NCBI RefSeq assembly: GCF_003386195.1
Contig: NZ_QRDX01000005.1
Coordinates: forward strand, 36,915 to 100,914
Direction of reading: 5' to 3'
DNA from: Seonamhaeicola aphaedonensis
Lineage (GTDB): Bacteria > Bacteroidota > Bacteroidia > Flavobacteriales > Flavobacteriaceae
Length of the DNA stretch: 64,000 nt
Shown here: piece after piece, positions 36,329 through 46,031 of the stretch
How the letters are laid out: each line of letters opens with the position of its first letter
Numbering within the stretch: position 1 is the first letter of the stretch
The notes under the pieces: model-generated
What the model saw: the letters and a program-made list of their open reading frames with translations, nothing else
The model's database searches: none
Told to the model about the DNA's origin: nothing
Position numbers and translations under genes: made by a program

Positions 36329-39300
36329 ATGCGAAAATATATTTCACTAATTAGTTTGTTCATATTTGTACCTCTTTTTTGTATGGGTCAAACAGTATCA
36401 AAAAAATTAGAGCAAAACTTCAAAAATCCCCCAGCTTCAGTGAAGCCTCGTACTTGGATGCATGCCATAGATGGCAATATGAGTAAGGAAGGTTTGACCA
36501 AAGACTTAGAGGCGATGCAACGTGTAGGTATTGGAGGTATCTTATTATTCAATATCGACCAAAAAATTCCAGATGGAAAAATAAAATACGGCTCACCTGA
36601 ACATCACGATATGTTAAAGCATGCAGCAGCAGAATGTGAGCGTTTGGGTTTGAGTTTTGGAATACATAATTGTGATGGTTGGTCTTCTAGTGGAGGTCCA
36701 TGGATTACTCCAGAACAAAGTATGAAAATGCTGGTTTGGAGCGAGCTTCAAATAAAAGGAGGTCAGTTAAATGTAAAATTACCACAACCCACAAAAAGGG
36801 AAGACTACTACAAAGATGTTACTGTTTTAGCTTATCCTTCACTACCTTCAGAATTAGATGATGCTACCAATACGCCTATTATTACCTCCTCAGAACTAAA
36901 TTTAAAAACGGATGGTTTAGTTGATGACTTACTTGATGGTAGATTAGTACTTCCTAAAAAGAAGAATGCACTTCCTTGGTTACAGTATGAGTACCTAGAA
37001 GAAAAGTCGATACAATCTATCTTAATTGTTTGTAACCAACGCGACCCAATTGCTACACTGCAAGTATCTAATGATGGGATTAACTTTACAGCAGTTCGAG
37101 AACTTTATACAGTACGTACAGGAAAAAGGGAGTGGACTATTAATGATAGCTTTGAGGCAGTAACGTCAAAGTATTTCAGGATAACGTTTAACCAAACAAT
37201 GTCTTTGCAAGAAGCCCGTTTATCCAATACGCAAAGCATTCATAATGTCATGGGTCGAATTAGTATGGGGCGTACAGAAGACTCGAATTTGATACCTATT
37301 GGACAACCTAAAAAGTCAATGGTTATTGATAAAAGCAGTATCATAAACTTAACATCATATCTAAAATCTGATGGTACATTGCAAGCAAAATTACCAAAAG
37401 GTGACTGGACGATAATGCGTTTTGGTTATACATCAACAGGAGCGTTTAACAATCCTGCTTCAGATGCTGGTAGAGGTTTAGAATGTGATAAATTTAGCAA
37501 ACCCGCTTTTAAAACTCATTACGATGCTATTATTAAAAAAGTAATTGAGAACACCAAAAAAATAGCACCAAATGCTATGCAATATGCGGAAATAGATAGC
37601 TATGAGATGGGTGGACAAAACTGGACTGATAATTATGAGCATTTATTTAAAGAAAAGTATGGTTATAATTTGTTAGATTTTTTGCCTCTTTACGCAGGAC
37701 GTTTTGTGGAAAGTGAGGAGATTTCTGATGCTATACTTTGGGATGTGCGTCAATTTAACTGTCATTTAATGGCAGAGAATTACTTTGGTTATTTTGCGGA
37801 GTTGTGTAAACAAGATGGTATTAAAAGTTATATAGAACCTTACGGTTTTGGACCGCTAAATGATTTAGATGTTGGCGCTAAAGCAGATATTAATATGGGA
37901 GAATTTTGGATGGGTCGTGAAATGACCGCGGTTCAGTCTGCGGTATCTGCCTCTCATATTTATGGTAAAAATGTGACCTCAGCAGAATCCTTTACATCAA
38001 ATCCACAGATTAACTGGAAAGGGCATCCTGCACTAGCTAAAACTTCGGGTGATTTGGCTTGGGTATATGGTATCAACGAATTTATGTTTCATCGTTTTAC
38101 ACATCAAGCCAACCCAAATGTTGCTCCTGGAATGACTATGGGTAGATGGGGTTTTCATTTTGACCGAGTTCAGCCTTGGTGGGATAATGCAGGACAAGCT
38201 TGGTTTACTTACATGATGCGTGGTCAGTACTTGTTACGTCAAGGAGTTCCTGTATCCGACTTTTTAGTGTTTATTGGCGATGGTTCTCCAAATTCGGTGT
38301 ATCTACGTAAAGATTTTGAACCAGCAATTCCAGCAGGCACAAACTTTGATTGTACTAATGCTGATGTGCTTTTCAATCGTATTAGGAGTAAAAACAAAGT
38401 CTTAGTACTTCCAGAAGGGACAACCTATAAATCGTTGGTGCTCAAAAATTCTAAAAAATTAAGTCTGTCGAGTTTAAAACGGATTTATGAAATAGCAAAA
38501 GCAGGAGTTCCTGTAATTGGCGAGTTACCTGAGCAAGTAGCAGGCTACTTCAACACAACTGAAGAAAAAGCTGAGTTTTCAAAAACTGTAGCAGCTTTAA
38601 AAGCCTTACCAAATGTATATGCTGGTTTTGCGTGGGAAAAAATGATGAATAAGGAAAAGATTGTCAGTGATTTTACTATTGAAAGTCGAGACGATATTCC
38701 ATTTATTCATCGAAAAGATAAGAAGATGGATATGTATTTCTTTTTCAATCCAGATGATTCAAAGCAACTGTTTGAATGTAACTTTAATGTTAATGGAAAA
38801 GTTCCAGAGTTATGGAATCCAATGAATGGGGAAATTATAAAAACGGCTCAGTTTAAACATCAAGATGGTAAAACCAAAGTTTGGATTCATTTGGAGGCTG
38901 AAGAATCTGTATTTGTGGTATTTAAAGAGGCGTCAGTAGGTGTACCTACGATTACAGATATTGATAAATTTTCATCGACATCTTATGTCTTAACTTCTAC
39001 TAATGCATTGCAAGAAGAAAAATCAGCAGAAAGTATCGACCTAACTTTTGAAGATGATTGGAGTGTCACTTTTCATAACTTAAATTCTGAAGAAAAACGT
39101 TTCAAATTCCCTGAATTGATAGATTTATCAAACCACAAATTTGAAGATATAAAATATTATTCAGGAACTGCTGTTTATGAAAACAAATTCAAAATTAGTA
39201 GAAAACAACTAGCTAAAAACATAATGTATACCTTAGATTTAGGTGAAGTAGCCATAGCAGGAAAAGTTACTGTAAATGGAACTGATTTAGGAGTAGTTTG

Positions 39301-39604
39301 GAAAGCACCTTTTGAAATAGACATTACTTCGGTATTGAAAAAAGGGATCAATAATATAAAAGTAGAAGTGAGCAACCAATGGACAAATCGTCTTATTGGT
39401 GATGAGCAATACCCGAATGAAACGGGTTTTGACCGAACAGCTGAAGTGATGCCAGATTGGTTTTTAAACAACGAGTCAGCTCCTTTAAAAAAGCGTTCTA
39501 CGTTTACAATTACCAATTTTTACGGACGTGACAGAACCTTGCTGTCAGCAGGTTTAATCGGACCAATCACAATAAAAACAACCAAGAAAATAACCATGAA
39601 ATAG
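36329..39604 (+). CDS. GH106 alpha-L-rhamnosidase (first of three)
   Basis: 1091 residues with a signal peptide (PLFCMGQ). It shows the GH106 start (PRTWMHAIDGNMSKEGLTKD), the IHNCDGWSSSGGPWITPEQ block, a central TIM-barrel region with conserved acidic motifs (EIDSYEMGGQNWT with Glu426, YIEPYG with Glu503, SAESFTS with Glu553) and a C-terminal GH2-like jelly roll (DLGEVAIAGKVTVNGTDLG, VEVSNQWTNRLIGD). GH106 enzymes invert configuration when hydrolysing alpha-L-rhamnosides and use calcium in the active site. Which Glu is acid and which base I cannot assign reliably. It is closely related to the product of 46032. The gene starts 18 nt after the preceding sulfatase gene. Confidence 0.92.
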   Translation: MRKYISLISLFIFVPLFCMGQTVSKKLEQNFKNPPASVKPRTWMHAIDGNMSKEGLTKDLEAMQRVGIGGILLFNIDQKIPDGKIKYGSPEHHDMLKHAAAECERLGLSFGIHNCDGWSSSGGPWITPEQSMKMLVWSELQIKGGQLNVKLPQPTKREDYYKDVTVLAYPSLPSELDDATNTPIITSSELNLKTDGLVDDLLDGRLVLPKKKNALPWLQYEYLEEKSIQSILIVCNQRDPIATLQVSNDGINFTAVRELYTVRTGKREWTINDSFEAVTSKYFRITFNQTMSLQEARLSNTQSIHNVMGRISMGRTEDSNLIPIGQPKKSMVIDKSSIINLTSYLKSDGTLQAKLPKGDWTIMRFGYTSTGAFNNPASDAGRGLECDKFSKPAFKTHYDAIIKKVIENTKKIAPNAMQYAEIDSYEMGGQNWTDNYEHLFKEKYGYNLLDFLPLYAGRFVESEEISDAILWDVRQFNCHLMAENYFGYFAELCKQDGIKSYIEPYGFGPLNDLDVGAKADINMGEFWMGREMTAVQSAVSASHIYGKNVTSAESFTSNPQINWKGHPALAKTSGDLAWVYGINEFMFHRFTHQANPNVAPGMTMGRWGFHFDRVQPWWDNAGQAWFTYMMRGQYLLRQGVPVSDFLVFIGDGSPNSVYLRKDFEPAIPAGTNFDCTNADVLFNRIRSKNKVLVLPEGTTYKSLVLKNSKKLSLSSLKRIYEIAKAGVPVIGELPEQVAGYFNTTEEKAEFSKTVAALKALPNVYAGFAWEKMMNKEKIVSDFTIESRDDIPFIHRKDKKMDMYFFFNPDDSKQLFECNFNVNGKVPELWNPMNGEIIKTAQFKHQDGKTKVWIHLEAEESVFVVFKEASVGVPTITDIDKFSSTSYVLTSTNALQEEKSAESIDLTFEDDWSVTFHNLNSEEKRFKFPELIDLSNHKFEDIKYYSGTAVYENKFKISRKQLAKNIMYTLDLGEVAIAGKVTVNGTDLGVVWKAPFEIDITSVLKKGINNIKVEVSNQWTNRLIGDEQYPNETGFDRTAEVMPDWFLNNESAPLKKRSTFTITNFYGRDRTLLSAGLIGPITIKTTKKITMK

Positions 39605-39626
39605 TTTCAATTAAACCTATTGAAAC
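39604..39626 (+). repeat. Hairpin immediately after a GH106 stop codon
   Basis: GTTTCAA (39604-39610) and TTGAAAC (39620-39626) form a 7-bp stem with a 9-nt loop beginning on the last base of the stop codon. No T-run follows, so it is more likely an mRNA-end stabiliser or chance structure than a terminator. Confidence 0.3.
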
Positions 39627-39651
39627 AGACAATATAAAACTAACTTTACTC

Positions 39652-42600
39652 ATGAAAAAAATGTCAACGTATCAACCAAAATTATTGTTGCTTCTAGTAT
39701 TTGTTCTACTATATTCATGTAATGAATCAAAGAGTCAACAAATTTCAGAACAGAATTACGAAGTCATTAAATCGGATTTTGTTACGCCTTCCGAAGACAA
39801 CACCATTTGGTGTTATTGGTATTGGATAAATGATGATATTTCAAAAGAAGGCATCACCAAAGATTTGTTGGCGATGAAAAAAGCTGGAATTGGTGGTGCC
39901 TTAATTGGTAATATCAATCCTGCACATAAAGATGGAAAAGTACCGATGTTGAGTGAAGATTGGTGGAGCCATATGGTGCATGCTGTAGAAGAAGGCAAAC
40001 GTATTGGTGTAGATATTGGTATTTTCAATTGTCCTGGTTGGAGTCAAAGTGGTGGCCCTTGGGTAGATGATACCAAGGCGATGCGTTATTTAACTTTTAG
40101 CGAAACCAAAGTTGAAGGTGGTAAAGCGTTAACATTATCATTGAAAAAGCCAAAAGAAAAGTTTCAAGACACGCATACTTTTGCGTTCAAATCTTCAGAT
40201 GTTGAAAAACGAAGCACACAATTTATTCCTACAAAAATCACTGCTAACTGGAACGATGTTGATGTAAGTGTTTTGACTGATGGCATTAAAGAAGCAGACA
40301 CGAGCTTTGAACCAAAAAAGGGAGAAACCTTAGAAATTAGTTTTGACCTTGCTGAACCAATTACAGCACGTTCTATAACTATCATTCCGAGTAAAGCATT
40401 TAAATGTAATATGAGTTTGTTTGCAGTTGTAAACGGTGAAGAAGAACTTATCAAAGAATTTCAGTTCGACCGTTTTCGCATTACACCAAACGTAGCGTCC
40501 ATAGAAACAGGGGATTTTGCTACCATACTTCCAGAAAAAAAAGCACAGCAGTATGTATTAAAATGTAGCAACTTGAGAACCCAGAGAAATACAGGTTTTG
40601 GCTTTGCCGAAATTACTATTTCAGAAGCTCCTGTATTAGATAAATACATAGAGAAACAATTGGGTAAAATGCACTCTACACCAAAACCTGATTGGGATAC
40701 CTACATTTTTGGAAGACAAGAAGCACTGAAAGACAAGAGTTTTACAGTGAACCCAGAGGAGGTTATCGATTTGAGTGATAAACTGGATAAAAATGGCGTT
40801 CTCAATTGGGATGCACCAGAGGGGAATTGGACGATTATGCGAATGGGAATGACCCCAACAGGTACAAAAAATGCACCAGCTGCACCTCAGGGTGTAGGTT
40901 ATGAAATTGATAAAATGAATAGTAGTTTGGCTCAATATCATTTCGATAATTTTGTAGGTGAATTTTTAAAACGTATTCCCGAAGAAAGCAAATCTGCTTT
41001 TAAATATGTTGTAGCAGATAGTTACGAACAAGGCTCTCAAAACTGGACAGATGGTTATGAAGTTAGGTTCAAAGAAAAATACGGATACGACCCTATTCCA
41101 TTTTTACCAGTGCTTTCTGGTAGAATTGTAGGAAGTGTGGAATTATCCGAGCGTTTTCTCTGGGATTTACGTCGTTCTATTTCAGATGATGTAGCCTATG
41201 AATATGTAGGAGGGTTAAAAAAAGCCAGTAACAAACACAATCTTCAAACATGGCTGGAAAATTATGGTCATTGGGGTTTTCCTAGTGAATTTATGATGTA
41301 TGGTGGCCAGTCGGATTTAATTGCTGGCGAATTTTGGAATGAAGGAACATTGGGTAATATCGAATGTAAAGCATCCTCTTCAACGGCGCATACGTATGGA
41401 AAACCAATAACTTCTGCAGAAGCGTTTACTTCCTCAAGAAAAATGTATTTAAGGCATCCTGAAATGCTAAAAAAACGAGGCGATTGGGCATTAACGGAAG
41501 GCATCAATCATTTTGTATTGCATTTGTACATTCAACAGCCAGATGATACAAGAAAACCAGGGATGAATGCTTGGTTTGGTACAGAATTCAATCGTCATAA
41601 TACTTGGTTCAGTCAAGCAGATACGTATTTTGATTACTTGCGTCGATGTCAACATTTACTACAACAAGGAAAATATGTAGCCGATGTATGTTATTTTATT
41701 GGTGAGGATGCACCAATAATGACAGGAGGTCGCGTGCCAGAAATTCCAAAAGGCTATTCTTATGACTATATTAACGCAGAAGTAATTTTAGATAGACTTA
41801 CTGTTAAAGATGGTCGTTTTGTATTGCCAGATGGTATGTCTTATAAAGTAATGGTATTGCCACCTTTTAAAACCATGCGTCCAGAATTATTGACCAAATT
41901 GGAACAATTAGTTGCACAAGGAGGAACAATTTTAGGACAAAAACCGGAAAAATCACCAAGTTTAACAAATTATCCTACATCTGATAACATAGTAAAAGAT
42001 TTGGCAAGTAAAATGTGGAATGCTAGCTATGTTGATGGCAAAATGAAAGCAACTTATGGAAAAGGAAAAATTTGGGATGGTTATGAATTATCAGAAGTTT
42101 TTGATGAAATAAATCTAGCAAAAGACATTGAGGTTGCCGAGGATGCACCTGTTTTATGGACACACCGTAAATCATCAGAGATGGATATTTATTTTATAAG
42201 CAATCAAAGTGATGATAAGCTAAACATAGCACCAGTTTTTAGAACCGATAAAAAGTTAAAACCACAATTGTGGAATGCTGTAAGTGGAGAAATTAGAGAT
42301 TTACCAGAGTATGAAATAACTCCAACGGGAATTAAAGTACCATTGCAATTTGAAGGTGCTCAAAGTTGGTTTGTTGTTTTTAGTAAAGAAGCTAAAACCG
42401 ATAAAACATCTAATTTTCCTGAATACAAACCGCTAGTAACATTAGACAAAGATTTTAAAGTCGATTTTCAAAATAAAGAGATTGGACCAAAAGAACCGCT
42501 CGTGTTTAACAAGCTACAAGACTGGTCAATTTCAGATAATGAACAAATAAAATTCTATTCAGGTACAGCAACTTATACCAAAACCTTTGCAATTGACGAA

Positions 42601-42915
42601 CTTCCTGAGAACCAAGAAATGTATATCGATTTAGGAAACGTATCAGTAATGGCTAAAGTAAAATTAAATGGAAAATATGTTGGAGGTGTATGGATGGCTC
42701 CTTACCGATTAAACATTTCAAAAGCTATTAAAAAAGGTGAAAACAAACTAGAGATAGAAGTAGTAAATCTATGGAGAAATCAACTGATACGAGATAAACA
42801 GCTACCAGAAAATGAAAAATATACCTGGTTAGTTACCGACGATATTACGCCAGAATCAAAACTACAAAAGTCAGGATTATTAGGGCCTGTGGTTATTGAA
42901 TCTGTAGCATATTAA
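39652..42915 (+). CDS. GH106 alpha-L-rhamnosidase, divergent member (lipoprotein)
   Basis: 1087 residues with a lipoprotein signal (LLYSC, Cys23). The GH106 blocks are recognisable but divergent from the other two: TIWCYWYWINDDISKEGITKD at the start, IFNCPGWSQSGGPWV, VADSYEQGSQNWTDGYE, TWLENYGHWG and SAEAFTSSRKMYLRHPEM. The replacement of the WMHAxDGN start by WYWINDD, and of EPYG by ENYG, points to a different subgroup and probably a different linkage. The C-terminal jelly roll (DLGNVSVMAKVKLNGKYVGGVW) is retained. The gap to the previous gene is 47 nt and to the following sulfatase 25 nt. The product is probably anchored to the outer or inner membrane facing the periplasm. Confidence 0.9.
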   Translation: MKKMSTYQPKLLLLLVFVLLYSCNESKSQQISEQNYEVIKSDFVTPSEDNTIWCYWYWINDDISKEGITKDLLAMKKAGIGGALIGNINPAHKDGKVPMLSEDWWSHMVHAVEEGKRIGVDIGIFNCPGWSQSGGPWVDDTKAMRYLTFSETKVEGGKALTLSLKKPKEKFQDTHTFAFKSSDVEKRSTQFIPTKITANWNDVDVSVLTDGIKEADTSFEPKKGETLEISFDLAEPITARSITIIPSKAFKCNMSLFAVVNGEEELIKEFQFDRFRITPNVASIETGDFATILPEKKAQQYVLKCSNLRTQRNTGFGFAEITISEAPVLDKYIEKQLGKMHSTPKPDWDTYIFGRQEALKDKSFTVNPEEVIDLSDKLDKNGVLNWDAPEGNWTIMRMGMTPTGTKNAPAAPQGVGYEIDKMNSSLAQYHFDNFVGEFLKRIPEESKSAFKYVVADSYEQGSQNWTDGYEVRFKEKYGYDPIPFLPVLSGRIVGSVELSERFLWDLRRSISDDVAYEYVGGLKKASNKHNLQTWLENYGHWGFPSEFMMYGGQSDLIAGEFWNEGTLGNIECKASSSTAHTYGKPITSAEAFTSSRKMYLRHPEMLKKRGDWALTEGINHFVLHLYIQQPDDTRKPGMNAWFGTEFNRHNTWFSQADTYFDYLRRCQHLLQQGKYVADVCYFIGEDAPIMTGGRVPEIPKGYSYDYINAEVILDRLTVKDGRFVLPDGMSYKVMVLPPFKTMRPELLTKLEQLVAQGGTILGQKPEKSPSLTNYPTSDNIVKDLASKMWNASYVDGKMKATYGKGKIWDGYELSEVFDEINLAKDIEVAEDAPVLWTHRKSSEMDIYFISNQSDDKLNIAPVFRTDKKLKPQLWNAVSGEIRDLPEYEITPTGIKVPLQFEGAQSWFVVFSKEAKTDKTSNFPEYKPLVTLDKDFKVDFQNKEIGPKEPLVFNKLQDWSISDNEQIKFYSGTATYTKTFAIDELPENQEMYIDLGNVSVMAKVKLNGKYVGGVWMAPYRLNISKAIKKGENKLEIEVVNLWRNQLIRDKQLPENEKYTWLVTDDITPESKLQKSGLLGPVVIESVAY

Positions 42916-42940
42916 TTTTGAATTAAATTAAAAATATTTA

Positions 42941-44374
42941 ATGAAACTAAAACTAATAATCCTCAACATCCTTTGTATGGTTCTCATATTGGGAACTATA
43001 AGTTGTAAGATCAAGCAAGTTGATGTAGAAAAAGAAGTTGCTTCAAAACCTAATATTATTTTTATTCTAGCAGACGATTTGGGGTATGGCGATGTGGGTT
43101 TCAATGGTCAAGACAAAATAAAAACTCCAAATATTGATAAACTGGCAGCAAACGGTATGGTTTTTACCAACCATTACACTGGTTCTACGGTATGTGGACC
43201 TTCTCGAGCAGTTTTGATGACAGGGAAGCATACAGGACATGCTACCGTTCGTGGCAATCCTAGATGGACAGCAAGTGGCAATCCTGTAGATATTAATGCA
43301 GAAGATGTTACAGTAGCCGAAGAACTAAAACGAGCCGGCTATACCACAGGTATTATTGGTAAATGGGGGTTAGCAGAAAATCTTGGAGATGGTTTACCTA
43401 ATAAACAAGGTTTCGATTATTTCTATGGATTTAATCAGCATTCACCAGCACATCATTACTATCCAAAAACGATTTTTGAGAATGAAAATGAGTTAACTAT
43501 AGAAGGTAACGACCCTCAAACAAAAGAAGGGCAACATATTCATTATTTAATAACAGAAAAAGCAACTGAATTTATTGATAAAAACCATAAAGCACCTTTC
43601 TTTTTGTATTTGTCTTATACGATTCCGCATTTTGAATTAACAATTCTCGAAAAAGAAAAAGAGCAATACAAGAATTTAGGTTGGCCAAAACGAAAAATGA
43701 CACCAGGGCATTATCGTCATGATGAAGATGGCCACATTACCTATGCTGCTATGGTGTCTACCATGGATAGAGATATTGGAAATCTTTTAAAACAGTTGGA
43801 AAGTCTTGGGTTAGCAGACAATACTTTAATTGTTTTTACTAGTGATAATGGACACGAATATGATGATTTACAGAACGAATTTTTTAATAGTAATGGCGAT
43901 TTTAAAGGGCATAAACGCGATTTGTACGAAGGTGGTATCCGCACACCTTTTGTGGCCTATTGGCCAAATAAAATTAAGGCAGGTTCAAAAACTAATCACA
44001 TTTCCGCATTTTGGGATTTTTTACCCACTGCATGCGAATTAGCAGGTATAAGACCTTCTGATAAAATTGATGGAATTTCTTACGCACCAACACTTTTAGG
44101 AAACGATAATCAGCAAGAGAAACACAATTATTTGTATTGGGAGTTTAATGAAAGACAAGGTCCAATACAAGCCGTTAGAAAAGATAATTGGAAAGCAGTG
44201 AAATTTGATAAAAAGCCTGTTGAGCTTTACGATTTGAATCAGGATATAAGCGAGCAAATTAATGTTGCAGAACAATATCCTGAAAAGGCACAGGAGTTGC
44301 TTCACTTTATTAACAATTCTCGTACTGAGCATCCCGAGTTTCCTTTGGTAAAAAAGACTTTAAAGAAAAAATAA
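42941..44374 (+). CDS. S1-family sulfatase (lipoprotein)
   Basis: 477 residues with a lipobox (GTISC, Cys22). Metal-binding IFILADDLGYGDVG and the signature CGPSRAVLMTG with Cys85 identify a type I formylglycine sulfatase; IIGKWGLAENL and FTSDNGHEYDD are the other active-site blocks. It differs from the usual 'GKWHLG' by GKWGL, so the His that normally helps sulfate binding is replaced by Gly, as seen in some arylsulfatase-A-like subgroups. It lies 25 nt after a GH106 gene and 92 nt before the next sulfatase gene, which has its own candidate promoter. Confidence 0.92.
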   Translation: MKLKLIILNILCMVLILGTISCKIKQVDVEKEVASKPNIIFILADDLGYGDVGFNGQDKIKTPNIDKLAANGMVFTNHYTGSTVCGPSRAVLMTGKHTGHATVRGNPRWTASGNPVDINAEDVTVAEELKRAGYTTGIIGKWGLAENLGDGLPNKQGFDYFYGFNQHSPAHHYYPKTIFENENELTIEGNDPQTKEGQHIHYLITEKATEFIDKNHKAPFFLYLSYTIPHFELTILEKEKEQYKNLGWPKRKMTPGHYRHDEDGHITYAAMVSTMDRDIGNLLKQLESLGLADNTLIVFTSDNGHEYDDLQNEFFNSNGDFKGHKRDLYEGGIRTPFVAYWPNKIKAGSKTNHISAFWDFLPTACELAGIRPSDKIDGISYAPTLLGNDNQQEKHNYLYWEFNERQGPIQAVRKDNWKAVKFDKKPVELYDLNQDISEQINVAEQYPEKAQELLHFINNSRTEHPEFPLVKKTLKKK

Positions 44375-44400
44375 TTATTGAAATTGCAAAACCAAATTAT

Positions 44401-44413
44401 TAATTTTTGTCAC
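44401..44413 (+). promoter_or_regulatory. Shared upstream element TAATTTTTGTCAC, copy 1
   Basis: The 13-mer lies 53 nt before the sulfatase start at 44467 and occurs again identically at 45902-45914. TTTTTG may serve as a -33 element, with TATTTTATTG downstream as an approximate -7 element. Two copies only, so support is modest. Confidence 0.3.
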
Positions 44414-44466
44414 CCATGTTAAATATTTTATTGTCATAACCTTAAGTATCAAATAAAACCACTAAA

Positions 44467-45858
44467 ATGAAATTAAAACTAATTATTGGAACGATACTAA
44501 TAGCATTTTATAGCTCCTGCGATAGTCAACCTAAAAATAACACTAAGCCAAATATCTTGATTATAAATATTGATGATATGGGGTGGAAAGATGTTGGCTT
44601 TATGGGCAGTGAATATTACGAAACCCCAAATATAGATTATTTGGCAAGTCGAGGCATGGTGTTTACTAATGGCTACGCAGCCTCAGCTAATTGTGCACCC
44701 AGTAGAGCTTGTTTAATGACTGGACTTTGGACACCGCGACATGGAATTTATACTGTGAATTCTTCCGAAAGAGGAGAGTCTAAAGACCGTAAACTCATCC
44801 CAACACCTAATACCACTATATTAGCACCAGAGCACGACATTATACCAAAACTTTTAAAGCGTAATGGTTATAAAACCTGTCATGCAGGGAAATGGCATTT
44901 AAGTAAAAACCCTTTAGAATATGGCTTTGATATCAATATAGGTGGAGGCCATAATGGTCTCCCTTCAAGTTATTATCCGCCCTATAAAAATGTAAATATT
45001 GCAAAGGGTAACAGTCAATACTTAACCGATTTGGTCATGGAAAACGCCTTGAAGTTTGTAGACACTATAGCCTCACCATTCTTTCTATATTATTCGCCTT
45101 ATGCAGTACATACGCCAATAATGCCGGTGGATAGTCTCTTGCCTAAATATAAAAAGAAAGCACCATGGAATGGTCAAGGAAATCCGGAATATGCAACCAT
45201 GGTTGATAATCTTGATAGAAATATTGGGTTGCTAATCAATAAATTAAAAGAAAGAAACCTTTTTGATAATACACTTATTGTTTTTACTTCAGATAATGGG
45301 GGTTTATATGGTATTACCAAACAAAAACCACTAAGGGCAGGGAAAGGAAGTTACTATGAAGGTGGCATTCGGGAACCCTTTTTCTTTGTTTATAACGGAA
45401 AAATTGAACCAAATTCAAAAAGCGAAGTACCAATTACCAATCTTGATATTTTTCCAACCATGCTGAAATATGCAGGGATTGAAAACACCCAACTTGAACT
45501 AGATGGTGCTAATCTGTCTTCGGTATTAGAAGGGGAAACAGAAACGTTTGAGCGATCCTTATTTTGGCATTTCCCTATTTATTTACAGGCTTATAATAAA
45601 AAGGATAATGAAAATAGAGACCCTTTATTTAGAACAAGACCAGGCTCTGTGATGCGAAAAGGGGATTGGAAATTACATTATTATTTTGAAGATAATGGTG
45701 TGGAACTGTATAATCTGTCTCAGGATATTGGTGAGAGAAATAATTTAGCAACTATCAATTTAGAAAAGAAAGAAGAATTACTTGACGATTTAAAAAATTG
45801 GTGGAAACAAACCAATGCCCCTATTCCAACAGATTTAAATCCTGAATATAGAGAATAA
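44467..45858 (+). CDS. S1-family sulfatase (lipoprotein)
   Basis: 463 residues with a lipobox (FYSSC, Cys18). Metal-binding block ILIINIDDMGWKDVGFMG, signature CAPSRACLMTG with Cys76, then HAGKWHLSKNP and FTSDNGGLYG. The length is at the short end of the family. A distinct substrate is likely compared with the other four sulfatases because the residues around the signature and the GGGHNGLPSSYYPPYKN loop differ. It starts 92 nt after the preceding sulfatase, with a shared 13-bp element in the gap, so it may have its own promoter. The reaction is hydrolysis of a sugar sulfate ester. Confidence 0.92.
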   Translation: MKLKLIIGTILIAFYSSCDSQPKNNTKPNILIINIDDMGWKDVGFMGSEYYETPNIDYLASRGMVFTNGYAASANCAPSRACLMTGLWTPRHGIYTVNSSERGESKDRKLIPTPNTTILAPEHDIIPKLLKRNGYKTCHAGKWHLSKNPLEYGFDINIGGGHNGLPSSYYPPYKNVNIAKGNSQYLTDLVMENALKFVDTIASPFFLYYSPYAVHTPIMPVDSLLPKYKKKAPWNGQGNPEYATMVDNLDRNIGLLINKLKERNLFDNTLIVFTSDNGGLYGITKQKPLRAGKGSYYEGGIREPFFFVYNGKIEPNSKSEVPITNLDIFPTMLKYAGIENTQLELDGANLSSVLEGETETFERSLFWHFPIYLQAYNKKDNENRDPLFRTRPGSVMRKGDWKLHYYFEDNGVELYNLSQDIGERNNLATINLEKKEELLDDLKNWWKQTNAPIPTDLNPEYRE

Positions 45859-45901
45859 AAGTGATAGCGCTTGATTTATAGGCAGTTAAGTTTATTATGG
45901 A

Positions 45902-45914
45902 TAATTTTTGTCAC
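45902..45914 (+). promoter_or_regulatory. Shared upstream element TAATTTTTGTCAC, copy 2
   Basis: Second identical copy of the 13-mer, in the gap before the GH106 gene and 117 nt upstream of the ATG at 46032. See the copy at 44401. Confidence 0.3.
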
Positions 45915-46031
45915 TATTCTTGCAAATTATCGGAAAGGATTTTAAATTTTTAAAAACATCTTAAAATATAAGTTGAAGATGTGCCAAAGAATTTTTCAAG
46001 CAACGAATCAAATGAAATCAAGCACCTAAAA

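Noticed and set aside
28326-45726. Further CAGGATA heptamers, for example near 28326, 35736, 44245 and 45721
   Set aside because: They lie inside coding sequence, have no partner box 10 bp upstream that I could see, and no start codon follows, so they are treated as chance matches.
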